This document shows positions 31,929 to 44,961 of a DNA stretch of 64,000 bases, one piece after another. The notes below the pieces were generated by a model that did not search any database, had not been told where the DNA came from, and worked only from the letters and a program-made list of their open reading frames with translations. Origin of the DNA: Carallia brachiata (taxonomy: Eukaryota > Streptophyta > Magnoliopsida > Malpighiales > Rhizophoraceae). Every line of letters starts with the position of its first letter. Within the stretch, counting starts at the first letter, position 1. The position numbers and the translations under genes were made by a program. The stretch covers positions 6,973,801-7,037,800 of the forward strand of contig JADCRB010000016.1 of assembly GCA_021464245.1 (NCBI GenBank), written 5' to 3'.

Positions 31929-32771
31929 TCATTTGCAGTTGCACGGGTCACAGGTGCAGTTTGATCCACACTTGCAGCCATTCTCAGCACCAAAGCTCAT
32001 CTCGGTCGACCCCTCATGGAACCTGCATCATTAGTCAATTTTTTGCTTCATTTCTGAAAAGCAACCCATATAATTTTCTTACAAAATTAATAATTTTTAG
32101 TTGTCCTTTTCTACTTGGCAATTTAGAACTTTATTTCATGTCACATATTCGTGGGTAAATTATAAAAAGCCTCTGAAATCAATGAGACTTTTGTTTCATG
32201 TTGACATGACATATATATCGAGCGATGAATATTTACATCTTAATTGGTGCAACACCCTCAACGATGGTCGGAGTTGTGGTGCTCTCTGAGAAGCTCAAGT
32301 CAGGGTACATGCCACATCTGCGTTAAAAAAACAAAGGTTCACAATCAAATTTTCAAAAACACTTAATCTAGCCAATTGGGTCTTCTTCTAATTAGGACAT
32401 AATATAAGAAAACCAAGAAAAAGTCCTTTTTTTTCTTTGGATGACCATTTAAGCAGTTAAAGACAATCGAACTGATAGTACTCAAAAATAATTGAGCTGA
32501 TTGGAGACAGTAGTTTCGAACTGAAAGATCTAAGATCTAAATTCAGTCTCTCTCTTATATCCTCATTAAAATATAACACATAGAGTTAGCATCTTTTGTC
32601 TCCGCTTTCTGGCCTCTTCAAAGAAACAAGAACATAAACATGGTACAAGTAGAAAACAAGTTCAATCTTCCTAGAACAAGAAAAGTAAAAAAAAAAAAAA
32701 AAATACCCATTGCAGCCACCGCCGCACGCGCAGCCAGAGCCACAGCCACAGTTTCCTCCGCAGCAAGACAT
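31929..32771 (-). CDS. Type-2 metallothionein
   Basis: Three exons (32771-32707, 32317-32237, 32022-31929) join in frame to 79 residues. The N-terminal metal domain is [20 protein letters not shown], with the CC pair of type 2. The Cys-free spacer contains [20 protein letters not shown]. The C-terminal domain [16 protein letters not shown] has three CxC pairs. Plant type-2 metallothioneins bind Cu and Zn through Cys thiolates in the cytosol and act in metal homeostasis and redox protection. Introns have GT-AG ends and both junctions split a codon after base 2. The first-domain CACGGGCNGCG differs slightly from the common CKCGNGCGGC. Each exon is short, so the gene is easily missed by automatic callers. 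Confidence 0.93.
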
Positions 32772-32882
32772 TTTCTTTTCGAAGAAAAAGGGATTTAGGA
32801 AATGTTCTGCTTAGAAAAGAGATTTCTGTGAAGCTTAAGCTCTTTGTCTTGGGTTGCTGTTCAGGCTGCAGGGCCCTTGCCG

Positions 32883-32891
32883 CTATTTATA
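32883..32891 (-). promoter_or_regulatory. TATA box of the metallothionein gene
   Basis: Minus-strand TATAAATAG, about 112 bp upstream of the ATG at 32771. Transcription would start near 32855, giving a 5' leader of about 80 bases. No metal-response element was assigned. Confidence 0.7.
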
Positions 32892-34948
32892 GTGTAACTT
32901 AGACTAATTGACTTTTGATATCCACCGTACACTTGGCTAAATCTAATTTTTCCTTCCCGCATCCACGTAATATCTTTGTTTTTTTATTTGCTTAGATAAC
33001 CTAAATCTTTGGTTTTATCGATTGAATCTCCACATGAATGCATTAGGCAAGAACATAAAATACAAACCAGCAGGTTTGGTTTGTGTTGGTGGATTAAATT
33101 AACCCTAAATTCATAATTTTTTTTATTTTTTTTATCTGACCTCATTGTCTCCAATTTCGTGCCAGCATTCTTTTTTCTACTCGCCTTTGCTATTTTACCA
33201 GTTTCTTGGATGTTGAGATAAAAGCAAAACTAGTTTTAAATTTTTGTGAATTTTTATAATTTAGAATTAAATTTTTTTATTTTTTTATTTTAGTCCTAAA
33301 TTTTTAAAATTTGTTATAATTAAGTTATTCCGTCAATAAAATTGGTTCAAACCATTTAACACCGAAAACTTGATCTTTAAAATTGTAATAAAAAAAGTAA
33401 AATAAATTTTAAAATTTAATTATAAAAATTTAGAAAGTTATGACTTTATCTCTTTATATCTGTCCCTATACTATGCGTGTTGGACATTTTGCACCCTTCT
33501 TAGATGCCGTGTCCGTGCATTCAACCTCATAATCAATCTAAGATATAAAATATGGCAAAAGGGACATTGATGTTTTATTTGGGATGGAAAAATCCGTCAC
33601 ATTGTAGTTACTAGAGAAGTGATGATTGCCGGCCAAGCTTGGCTTATCCGGTAAGACTTTTATTTTTTATTCAAAAAATTTTAACTTTGAGTTTTATTGA
33701 TAATCGTTATTAATAAGTGATATATAACTTTAATATAAATTTTTTTTAAAATTTGTAGTTACAGAGTGGTTATGAAGATTGAGGAAATGACCATGAAAAT
33801 TCAAATAAAAGAAGTCTGAGTTAAGTTTGTAACTTATGATAAGACCTTTAGTTAATTATTAATGGTTTTAGGAAATTTTTATACGAAAACATGACATCAA
33901 AGGGATTGGAATTTAAAAAATGTTATCATTATCGTGTAGGTCACGATGAAAATGATTCATATAGTTTCAAAATTGGAGGAACCCACCAAGCATTAACAAG
34001 ATTCACAAATTATATTACGGTAAACGGCAAGCACAACAAGAAATAAGCCGCAGAGTGACATCAAGAAAGTTATTATTTCCTAAAGATTTGATGCGACATT
34101 TGACTTTCGGATAGGAATAAAGATTTGATTTGGTAGGCTTTAACAGTGACATTTAATTAAAGAATTAGGGTTTGAATTTTAATTTTTTTTATTATATTGT
34201 TTGCATGACGATCTTATTATTTTTTTACAGACAAAAAATATATCATGTGCTTTTATTAAAAAAATAAATGAAGATTGTTAAATGGAAACTTAAAAGTTCC
34301 GCAATTAGAGATAAATTCGAAACTCTAATTGTCTACACTCCAAAGCAAGTAATCGCCATTCAATATTATGTGATAATCACGAAGTCGTGGGCTGAAAATG
34401 ACTTTTTTTTTTTTAATTGATTGCAATTCGGACTCAAACTTAACACTTTCAATTCAGAATCTAGTAGTAGTGAGTTATGGCTAACGTATCACTTCTTATT
34501 GGCTTCCTGTAGCTATAAAAGAAGAATTCGTTGAATTTCACTTATCTTTGACGGGAACTAACATATTGTTCTGCTGTGATTGTTTTTTTGACAAAAAAAA
34601 AAAAAAGATTTTATTAGATATATCAGATATTGAATCTTTAAATCGGCACTGGAGTAATTTTCGTTTGTTTACCTGTCCTAAAAGAGTAGACTCAGCTCTC
34701 AAGCACCAATAAAATCGAGCGTAACTTCACCACAGGAGTTTAAACGAATAAGCTCGAACCCAACGCCGCGCATCACAATTTATACCTTGAAAGGGCCTAA
34801 CATAATTCAATTGGGGGAGAGCGCAGTTGTGGCAGACTCACTGTGTAAAAGTACGTCGACTTGCACTGAACTACTATCTCAGATGATTCTGTTATGATTT
34901 TTGAACTAACATACGTGTGACCTTTCATCACAGTGGCTGACAAAAAAA

Positions 34949-35155
34949 TAAATTTTTATGGATTCTTAAATGTAGTACTATTACTTTTTGATTTCCAATT
35001 TGAATCTTAAAACGTTATATTTTGTTCTATTTGAGTCTATTTTTGAAACAAATGTGTACGAAATTTTTATAGATTTTTAAGCATAGTCCTGTTACCTTCT
35101 CATATGATTCTTAAAACGTTGTGTTTCATTCTATTTGAGTCAATTTTTTAGAAAA
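34949..35155. repeat. Tandem duplication, about 120-bp unit
   Basis: Both units contain aatttttat(g/a)gatt, then tcttaaaacgtt followed by tctatttgagtc, in the same order. They differ at many positions, so the duplication is old. Confidence 0.6.
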
Positions 35156-36401
35156 TTTGGATTTTGTAAAACAAGATTTATCTAGTCAATCGCGTTTTAT
35201 TAACGGATTGACCAATTTTGTCCAAAAATATATGCATATGGAAGAAAACATAAAGATTTCTGACTCAAACGAGAAAGCAAAAAAATAATAAGATTATGTT
35301 ATTTAGAACAGATGTTATATTTATAATGTCCTGCATATCTTCAACTAGTTTAAAGTAAAGGACAGAAGACACGAAAGCTAAAGAGGCCTATTATGTAAAG
35401 AATACTATGCGTTCCAAGCTGTGGGCCTTGAGTGCTCCGTATCCCCTGATGGTGGAATTTGCTTTTTCTTGTTATTCACTCTATTCTGTTCCAAAAATTG
35501 ACATTTATATATCTAATTGTCTTTTTTTTTTTTTACCCAAACAAAAAAAAACTCTTAACTATTTTAGTCGTAGCACCTGTAGACCAATGCCAATTTTTTT
35601 TACCATTTCATCATCATTTAACCATTCCCATAAGGCTGGAACCCCACCCAAGCACTGTAGGCCTAATTGTCTTTTCTGTTTTTCCCCCTTTTTCCCACTA
35701 TCGAATTGTTATTGAAATCGTTTATTGCTGCTGCCAATTGAATTATATAAGTTCAAAATGATGAATTGGCATCATGATCTTATCTGCAAGTTGGGCATGT
35801 GCAGAAGGTAGGCTCCATAATTCTTTTAAGAAAATACTTCACAAGAATCTTTAGGTAGGATAAAAAAGATACGGACTATTAGATGATAAAATTTAAAAAA
35901 AAAATAGATTAACTATTCAGTATTATCAGATAAATTATATGACTACTTTATCATTATTTAAAATATAACTATATAATAAAACTCATTTTGTAAGGACCTC
36001 AACCATTCCTAAGAGCCAATGATGAAAGGCACAATTGGCGTTGCCTTACCGTATATCTCCGTCTCCTCCATTGGTCTATCGCCCAATATGGACCACAAAA
36101 GTCGTATGATGGGGATCTTGTACATAGATTGTGTTAGTTGTCAAAAGTAAGGTGTTGCCAACTTTATTGATCAAAAGTTTAACCTTTTTTTTGGGGATCA
36201 AAAGTTTAACTTGATTCTTAGAATTGGGTCACCAAAAGAACATAATTTCTCGTGAATTTTCTTGTCTTATAACATGCTATTAATTTTAGGACCATGAAAT
36301 ATTTATAGATGTAGTCTAGTGAGCAACTGAATTATGATATCACTTTAACATATGCCGAAAGAAAATTTATAATATGTTAAGAAGGCTAGAGCCCTTACTT
36401 T

Positions 36402-37865
36402 GCCAACAAACCAGTCATAACTCATAACCAACAAATCAAGCTGTTGGATGTATCGCCAATTTCGATTGGCATTGAATAGTCTACTGAGAAGAATTTGTCC
36501 AGGAGGCTGCTAATCCAAAGGTTCTAGTATGGTTAAAGATTTAGTCATTTTCCAAGAACGAAAAACACACACAACCAACAAATTAAGATAATGGACGTAT
36601 CGCCAATTTCCACTGGCATTGAATAGTAGACTGAGAAGAATTTGTCCAGGAGGCTGGCAGGCTGCTAACCCAAAGATCTAATATGGTAAAAGATTTATTC
36701 ATTTTTCAAAAACAAAAAATATATATAGATACGAAAGATTACAGATGGAGAATAATTATACTATAATTGACCGATTAATTTATTTAAGTAGATGATTAAT
36801 ATTTACAATATAAATAAATATATTTTTTATTATAATCAACAATTATTAATTATACAATATAATCAAAATCTATTAGACGTGACTGTCATGGGACGATTGT
36901 CCGTGACTTTTCCAAGAAAAGAGATTTAAAAAGACCAAGATGTGGCAAATGGACAATCACATAAATTTCTGTGCATCCACGACGGAAATACCAAGGGCTG
37001 ATAAGCACCAAAGAAAGTGATGTCCCAATTTAAGATGGCAAAGAATCATTCAGGTGGGTATCTAATGGCTGGTGATCTTTGCTGACTCTTTGGAATATGC
37101 CCTTTTTTTTTTTTTTTTTGTCTTAGCGTAAAGACTTAGTCCATCACTCGCAGAAGTAACATCGCCATTTCCTTCAGGGATCTCAAAGAAACCACCATTA
37201 TTTGCTCATTTTTTCACAAAATAAGGAAAAAGAATCATTGGGGTTTGTCCAGATGACTAAAGTGCTTTGTGTATTTTGGGGACTTTCACTGCCCTACATT
37301 TCTCTCATAATTTGCGAGATAATTTAGAGCTTGCCTCTTTGAAGTGCTTGGCACCTCTTATAGTGTTTTCAAACTTGTTTTTTTTCGTCCACTAATACCT
37401 AAGAGTCTTAGCTTGGATAGTCACCGATCCCCTCTTGAGAACAGAGATTGGGGACACGGTTGGCATTAAAATTCTGATATCTTCTAAAAGATATTGATTA
37501 AATAGTTTTGGTGGCTTGGCCATATTGCACCCACCTCGTCTCTCCTCTAACAATTAATAGATTAACCAATTACTGACTATTTCTAATATCAAATTAAAAA
37601 AAATCAATAAAAAAAGTGCCAAAAAACCAGTCATAACCAACAGAATAAGCTATTAAGTGAAACCGAGTGGATCACGTAATTTATGTAGGAAGTTGCTGAT
37701 AGTGCTTATCTAAAGGGAGAATATGGTTTAAGATTTAGTAATTTTACAAGAAAAGAGCTTTAAAAGACTAAGATGTAGCAAATGGACAATCACATAAATT
37801 TCTGTGCATAGACAACAGGGAGATCAGGCCTGATAAGCACAAAGGAAAGTAATGTCCTGATTTAG
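36402..37865. repeat. Nested local duplications
   Basis: A unit with gtatcgccaatttc and then gagaagaatttgtccaggag is present twice, 147 bp apart (36450 and 36597). A second segment, 36908-37034 (gcaaatggacaatcacataa, then gctgataagcac), recurs at 37748-37865. The start ccagtcataac at about 36410 recurs at about 37627. The locus therefore arose by at least two duplications. No coding content. Confidence 0.7.
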
Positions 37866-37993
37866 CAAAAATTGTTTTTTTTTTTTTTTTACCAGTAACA
37901 TGGCAAATTCAAACCCAAACATAAGATAAGATATTAATAAAACCGTCTTAGGATGTGACTAATTAAACGGCAACACAAGAATGCATGAAATAG

Positions 37994-39212
37994 TAGGGAT
38001 GGCAATTTTACCCGTACCCGTTGGGGATTATCCGTACCCGCCCCAACAGGTACGGGGTCAAACCAGTTGACCGGGGAACGGGACGGGGATCGGGGATCCC
38101 CGTATTTTTTTAGCAGGTATGGGGATGAGGATGAGTTTACCTATCCCCATCCCCATACCCTCCTCATCCCCAACCCGTTTATTTTTTTTATTTTTATTTA
38201 TTTAATTTTTAATCTTTATTCTCGTTTTTATTGTTTAATGTTTACTGCATTCAGTTTTTAATAACTTATATTTTAGCTACTTTAAAATTATTAATTGAAT
38301 TGTTAAATTATTAATGAAATTACTTTCTTTAATTCAATGGTTTATTCAAAATATTGATAGTCTTGAGGTTAAGGATTCAAGTAATAACCAATTCTAATTG
38401 CAATTACGAAATTATTAATGGATACTACAGGAATTACAACGACTTGTCGTATAAGTCCTCAACTAATAATTTGAAAGTTTGGCCCCGAATATATAAGTTA
38501 AAAAGACCATCTTTTTACTGGAAGTCTTGTTTTAAAATACTATTATTTCTTTCTTCCCAAATGTGCCAGTATATAAGTGCAAAAAATATGAGAATAAATT
38601 GTTTAAAATTAGAAACGAAGTTAAAACTCCCAACATTATAAGAAATCCAACACTATAAATAGAAAATAGATAAGAAAAAAAACAAAATCATGGGGTGATA
38701 TTTTTATAGTTTTCATTTATTGAATTTTTCATAATTGAATTTTTCATAAACGAAATTATTTTTATCGGTTCAACTTCCCTTATAGATGTCCTCTTTGGTC
38801 TAAAATGATTGAGAGTATTTTTTTTTTTGGCTCAGTTTTACCTCTAAAGAATCTCAAATATATATCTTTTCAGAAAATCGAAATCCAAAACACAAGGTTA
38901 TTACAATTTGGTTTCATAATTGAGATTAAATCATAAGAGTTTTTATTTGTTTTTCATCGATGTGTAAATACATTATACCGCTCAAATAATTTTAATAAAG
39001 AAAAATAGTGGAGGAAGTCATAGTATAACATATAACTTTTTTAATTTTTATTTGGACGGGTATGGGGCAGGGACGGAGATCCCCGATCCCCAACGGATAC
39101 GAGGACGGAGATTAAAATTTCATACCCGCCGGGGACGGGGATAGGGTTAATAAACGGGTACGGGGAACGGAGGTGGCATCCCCGTCCCCGACCCTCTCCA
39201 TTGCCAACCCTA
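37994..39212. mobile_element. Non-autonomous hAT element with 8-bp target duplication
   Basis: The 1,219-bp element starts TAGGGATGGCAAT and ends ATTGCCAACCCTA, forming terminal inverted repeats. It is flanked by TGAAATAG on both sides (37986-37993 and 39213-39220). Eight-base duplications are diagnostic of hAT transposition. Within about 200 bp of each end there are many ccgtacccg, ggggat and gacgggg units in opposite orientation, a likely transposase-binding array. The interior has no transposase, and the longest frame (95 codons) is AT-rich and unrecognised. It would need an autonomous relative to move. Confidence 0.9.
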
Positions 39213-39220
39213 TGAAATAG

Positions 39221-40531
39221 GCAGCTTTGAAGATCATAGATGTTTGTCGTGGCACACTTTAATGTGGGAACCATAGAGTAAATTAACAATATTCCAAAGT
39301 ATCAATCCCTAATTGCTGTCTTAAGGAATCAGAAATATTTCAATCTTTTCCATTGGAATACACAATGAGATGCCCCCATCGCTTTTGTCTTAGAAGGACT
39401 GGTTTCCATATCTTGGTTTTGATGCTTCTTGAGTTGCAACTTGCAACTTGCGATATCATTTCTTCGCTGTGACCAATATTATTCTTTCAAAATTTGCTTC
39501 CAGATGCCCAGAACTTGAAGCAAGCCATGACTTGCGTACTACATCGGTAGGGCGCAAAAGAGTCCATTCTTTTGAGGGAAAAGCTAGTACGCATATAATG
39601 GTAGACATATAATTAACACATACATATTTAAATTTTTAAATTATAAAAATATATTAAATTTAAAAAAAAATTAAAATAAAAAAATTATTAATTAACTACA
39701 TATTTTTTTTATGTCATAAATTGTATAATTTTATAATAGTACCATTCCTTTGATGGCAATGCAAAGTGGGCCTTGAACCATCTGAATCCCCCGATCGTAG
39801 AATTTGCTTTTCTGGCAGTTCCCCATCAACTTTGACCTTTATGCTTCTCTTTTTCAGAAGGTTAATCATGAAGGTTGCTTCTTTCCATGAACCATTAAAC
39901 AAAAAAAAAAAAGAATAACACTGAGTAATTTATATAAGAAAAAATAAATAAATATGTAATTAATAATTCATAATTTTTTTCAATAATATTTAATAATTTT
40001 TTTATTTTTAATTTTCCAAAGTTTCCAATCAACAATAGGCCCGTGAAAAAGCAAGTTGAGTGCAAAGACATTTTATCAAAGCGGCCACTGAAAGCAGCAT
40101 TCTTTTTTCCTCCACATTTATCTGCATTTACATTCATTTCTCGTTAGGGAGACATGCAATGAGAGGTCAAGAGAATTGCTAAACCATACTTCATGTTATC
40201 TGTCCTGCAATCACTTCGAGTTACTATTTTAAGCCATCTGTGGCATCCAAATATCGATCAAACCTTCAATCTGACGTCCAAAGACATCAGGAATTCCAGC
40301 TGACTGACAATGTACTATGATGGAATATGAAATAAATTAATGAGCCGTTAAGAGTTCTGCACAAAAACGATTTGCAAGCTCCCACCATGGGCGGGGAAAG
40401 AAACCCGTGAATGCATTAATGCAAGGGATAGTATTGTGTCTCCATTGAAACCCCAGAAATGTATCAAATATAGATTGCCTTGCTGGCTGGCAGCTAGATT
40501 TTTGGTAATATGCTTGTCTACAGCAAACTTA
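39221..40531. other. Intergenic, downstream of the Obg locus
   Basis: AT-rich 39590-39990 with dense A/T runs, then more mixed sequence. The 300 bases before 40531 should contain the Obg 3' UTR. No independent gene recognised. Confidence 0.45.
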
Positions 40532-42718
40532 TTACGAGCAATCAATTTGACTCAAACTAAGTATCTGTAAATTTCCATCATGTATTAGCATCCTAAGACC
40601 ATCTTTCAGCTCTGGTACACCTTCCTCCAAGACAGCACACACTGGATAAATAGGATACCCTTCACCCTTCTTTTAAACTCTTCAAACATTTCTTCTGCCC
40701 CTACCTCATCAATCTTATTTGCTACGACTAAGGAAGGGCGAGCAGATAGACCGTCTTGATGGTGCTCAAGCTCTAAGAGTAAATCTCTGAGCTGTTCCCA
40801 TGGTGGATTGCCTTTTCGATCGCCTAATGAAGCAGCCAAGTCTATTACATAAGCCAAAATTTGTACGTTCTATGTGTCGCAGGAAAGCTGTCCAAGTCCC
40901 CGATTCTCATGAGCACCTTTTATTAGTCCTGGAATGTCAGCCACTGTGATGGAAAAGTCATCAAAGTTCACTTTCCCTAATTTGGCCTGAGGGTAGTGAA
41001 GGCATAGTGGCCAACCTTGGGTTTAGCCCTTGACATAGCTCCTAGAAGGGTACTTTTACCAGCATTTGGCATTCCTACAAGACCCACGTCTGCTATGCTC
41101 TTCAGTTCTAAAACAAGAGTAGCCTCAGAACCAGGCAAGCCAGCTTCAGGGGGCAATTCATTGTCATTTTCTATTTCAAAATCGGAGCCATCACCTTGAC
41201 AGGACCCAGGCCTATCAAGGTTATCACTCTTTGAAGAAGACACATTACCTACCCCACCCTCCCCTCCACGAGCAACAATCAGTCGCTGACCTGATTGCGT
41301 TAATTCTGCAACATTATATTTTACACAGTCAGCACCTTCCGACACATTCTGGTTGTCTTGCGCACTCCCTGATTCCTCCACAGATCCCCAACCATGTGCT
41401 GCTAAGCCACAGCTGCTGTCGATGACCCAAACTCCACTTCCATGCTTGGGTTTTCACAGACAGACTTCAATTCGCGTACCATTTGATTGGTATCTAGAGT
41501 GCCTGGAAGGTCCCATGGGTCCACGTCTGTTGTTGAACAAGGTTGTACCAGAGACGGAAGTTCACCCTTAAAAGATGAATCACAGTGCCAACAGGTACTC
41601 GGACAATCTATCAAAGAAATAGTTGTTCAATAAACCATTGCTCTCTCATTTCAATTAAACAGGAAAACAATAGATGCTACCATATGAACCCATATGTTAA
41701 AAGAGCAACGCCTGAAAAATAACCTTATCTTTGCCACGAGTTCCTATCATGTTTTTTGAGGCTCCATGACCCCCTTTTGCGGCTTTCTGCAGGATACAAA
41801 ATCAGTACTCATTCCCTAAAATCTAGAACTAAATAAAAGCAGCAAAAGCAAGAATTACATACAGCATGAGGTTGCAAGCCACTAAAATCCCAAACTGCAG
41901 GGGAACATTCTAAGATCACATCACCCCCTCTTCCACCATCTCCACCTACACCAGCAAATCCACACATGAACAACGGCACACAACTACAGCTGTTTCAAAA
42001 AGTTTCGCTTGACCATTGCTCTTAATTCTCAATAAGAAGAACTAGAGGAACTGATTGAAACAAAAGTTTAAGGATATAAAATTTCATATTATGAAGAAAA
42101 AGATTCAAGCTACTGTTTGATGATGAAGATGCGAAAGATATCTTTGTCCAATAAAGTAGCCACAGTTATATACTACAAAACCTGGTTGATTGGAGTATCA
42201 AGAGTCAGTCTTCCTAAAATTTTGGATATCAATATTGAACTGCAATAGCATACCATCAGGTCTACCACGACGATCATGTCGGCTACGGCGAATGCTTCCA
42301 GAGCCATTTCCACCATCACCTCCTTTAGCATGCAGAGTACACCAGTCTCTCATCCTGGTTTCCTGCCAAAACTCCCAAGGACACCACCACTCTGTTACCA
42401 TAATGGGCAAGTAGAAAAGTGGAGGAGATAGTTACACCATCAGACTAGTGAAAAATCTCTTGACTAAGTACCATCAACCTTTGTTTGCCCATTACCTTCC
42501 AAACTTTAAGGCTCTTATGGTTGCCACATCTAAGGAGCCACAAGTGCATTAAAGCGGAGGATAGAAAAAGAATGGCACACCTGTAAAGGGGTAGCCCTTG
42601 CTTTCACGTAAGGAATGTCTGAATAAGAGAAAAAGGACAACAAAATCCATGGATATTTGGAATAATTTCTCAATGCCTTCGAGTGGCAAAAGTGTTTTGC
42701 ATGTTGCAATAGCCACAT
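40532..42718 (-). pseudogene. Organellar Obg-type GTPase (ObgM-like), last exon frameshifted
   Basis: Exons 1-4 are intact and in phase: 42718-42581 (MWLLQHAKHF...), 42362-42254 (AKGGDGGNGSGSIRRSRHD), 41945-41863 (GGDGGRGGDVILECSP) and 41786-41724 (KGGHGASKNMIGTRGKDK). They give a short presequence and the Gly-rich Obg fold. The last exon (41607-40532) holds the G domain: GMPNAGKST (G1), FTTLRPN (G2 region), DIPG (G3) and NKIDE (G4). Obg proteins act in ribosome assembly in mitochondria or plastids. The last exon shifts frame about six times, near 41580, 41395, 40982, 40896, 40860 and 40660. Most are one-base losses in or beside homopolymers. Past the last shift the frame still reads PVCAVLEEGVPELKDGLRML before a stop at 40532. 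Either a young pseudogene or a sequence-quality problem. Confidence 0.82.
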
Positions 42719-44961
42719 CTATCCCTTGAATGCTCCTCACTTCCAACAAATCCGTACTTTGCTCAAAGTTCTCCTTGTGCCAACAATCTTTCTATGAGTC
42801 AATCAACAAAAGACAAATTTTTACATCTGATAAAAGAATATCCAAAACACAGCGCAATCAAATATGATAATCCCAATCAATTATCTAAAGCGACAATAAA
42901 ATACTGAAAATTCCCAGCAGAATCATCATACCATCAATCACAAGACAATTAATGGCCACTACAAACCAGATACAAATGTCAGCAACTTTTCAGTTGTTAC
43001 CATATGCTTTCAGCATAACACGTTTAGATTACAATAAAATGCTTTATCATCCATTAAACAGCAAGATAAAATATCGAATCAAGTAAATGCAACCGCAACT
43101 TGAACTGGGTGATTACATTTCCTTCTTTCTGCTCTCTCATTTGTTGCCACGATCAAACACAGCCTATTGACCAAAGATTGGCACATAAGAGAAATATCAC
43201 AAATACAGTTGATTGATTGAAACACAAAGACCATTAAAAATAAAAACTTTAACTAATTGAGCTGTTTAACTAGACAGTGAATGCATAACTCACAAGTATT
43301 TCCATCCATCTTTTTTTTTTTTTTGGCAATCTAGTACATCCACTTTGTTTTTCTTTCTAAAGGATACCCTTTTGAATTTTTTTTTTTTTTAACTAGAGCA
43401 TCTACAACCAAATCTATAAAGTGGTGCAACATTGTCAGTTACGTAAAATGCCTATGTAAATCAAAACGAAGGTCGAATTACGGGTTTCAAACACTCTTTC
43501 AGTCGTTTCATCGAACAATTGTTGAGCACAATGAAGCAGGCCATAATAAACCACAAAAATGAAAGTGCTTCAACTTTCGTTTCACTGCAAAAAGTGCACA
43601 TAGCAAAGAAAAACATGGCAAACCAATCCGCCTTTCGCCAGAGGGTCGTCCCTCAGGACACGAAGGAACGAGTTCGAATTCCAGTGTCGTAGTCTCAATA
43701 AATAAATAAATAAATAATATATACATACATATATATATAAAGACGCGGAAAAGGTAGGAAATTGAGGAGAAGTAAACCTGAAAATCTTGCAATCGCTGGG
43801 GCAGGCGGAGGGTAGATTTCAAAGCTCAGGGCGCTGCGCGGCGGCCGAGAGGCGGAGGGTTTCTGTTCGGAGAACCGTATGTTTGCAAGTGCTCTTTGTT
43901 GATCTTGTACCGTTAGGCGGCGATACACATGGGCATGTATGTACGGAAATGTTACATGACCGTATAAAAATACTGTACAAATTATATTTTATGAAAAAAA
44001 TAAATTTTGTACAACAATAATAATAAAAAAAATATGAATAAATATTAATATTTTTTATTCATATCTTTTAATTACAGTTACACAAAATATATTTAATTGT
44101 TCCACAAATCATATGATATATAGCTATTATTCAGTCAAATACATCTGGCCATGTAATGAAGTGCATTTATGTAATTATGGACAAAAATAAATAGAGTGTA
44201 AATAAAAGTAAAATCAAATTATTTTAAAAATAATAGCAATTTGGAATATGCTTGTTACACAAAAACAAAAATCACAAGTTACTCTAGGTTAGGCTAGGCA
44301 TAGTAGTCAAATTATCAAGCAATCAAGAAAAATAAGATCACAATTCATCAGTTGTTTTGTCAATATTTTTTCGTCATTATTTATTATAATTATTTATTAA
44401 ATTATTAACCTACCTTGTAAATAAAATAAGTATTGATTTTTATTCGTCATTTTTTTTTGTAGTTAGTTATAAAAGACGTTAAAAAATTGTGAGAAGAACA
44501 AAATCACTAAAATTCAAATATAAAATTAATAAATTTTAACAAAGTATTTTAACAAATCATACAAAAATACGTAATTAGTCTCAGATACAGGGGTGTAAGC
44601 AAAATTCCATTTCCAGTTTTCCTATACCGTGCGAAGTAGGCATACAAGTGTTTCAAAACTCCCGATTCTATTCTCAAGTTTGTACTTTGTACCTTCTAAC
44701 TTGATACTTTACATAAATGAGAAGAAAAAGGAAAATCTGGAATCTTTGCCACTGAGTGACCAGCATCAGTAAGATTCCAAGTTCTAGTTTTTCTTTCAGG
44801 AAAGTTGTGGCTATCTACAAAAGAAAACCCACTTTCAGGAAACCAAAAAAGAAAGTATGTTTGTGTACAAACTCTTGCCTAAAGCCTCTGAAGCGGGGTG
44901 ACTCCTTCAGGGCAGCTTTACAAAGCACCATTAATTCACTATCAGGCATCAAAGCTATGTA
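42719..44961. other. Region upstream of Obg and downstream of the DUF4378 gene
   Basis: Contains a possible non-coding first exon of the Obg gene: a GC-rich segment 43928-43791 ending CAG|GTTTAC on the minus strand, a plausible donor. At about 43600-43720 there is a SINE-like piece with gagttcgaattcc and a (aaat)n tail. The rest is AT-rich and unassigned. Confidence 0.4.

Larger units (their letters stand above)
32892..37985. other. Long intergenic region with local duplications
   Basis: About 5 kb without a gene. It contains a weak inverted repeat at 33226-33445, a tandem duplication at 34949-35155, and a set of duplications at 36402-37865 (separate entries). A-tracts and T-tracts are scattered. 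A 52-bp segment near 35405-35460 resembles 39764-39815. Confidence 0.5.

Noticed and set aside
38354..38641. 95-codon frame inside the hAT element as transposase
   Set aside because: AT-rich, no hAT motif and far shorter than a transposase.
43695..43928. Coding first exon of the Obg gene starting at 43928
   Set aside because: A donor-like GT follows, but the Obg protein has a good start at 42718 with intact downstream phases. At most this is a non-coding first exon.
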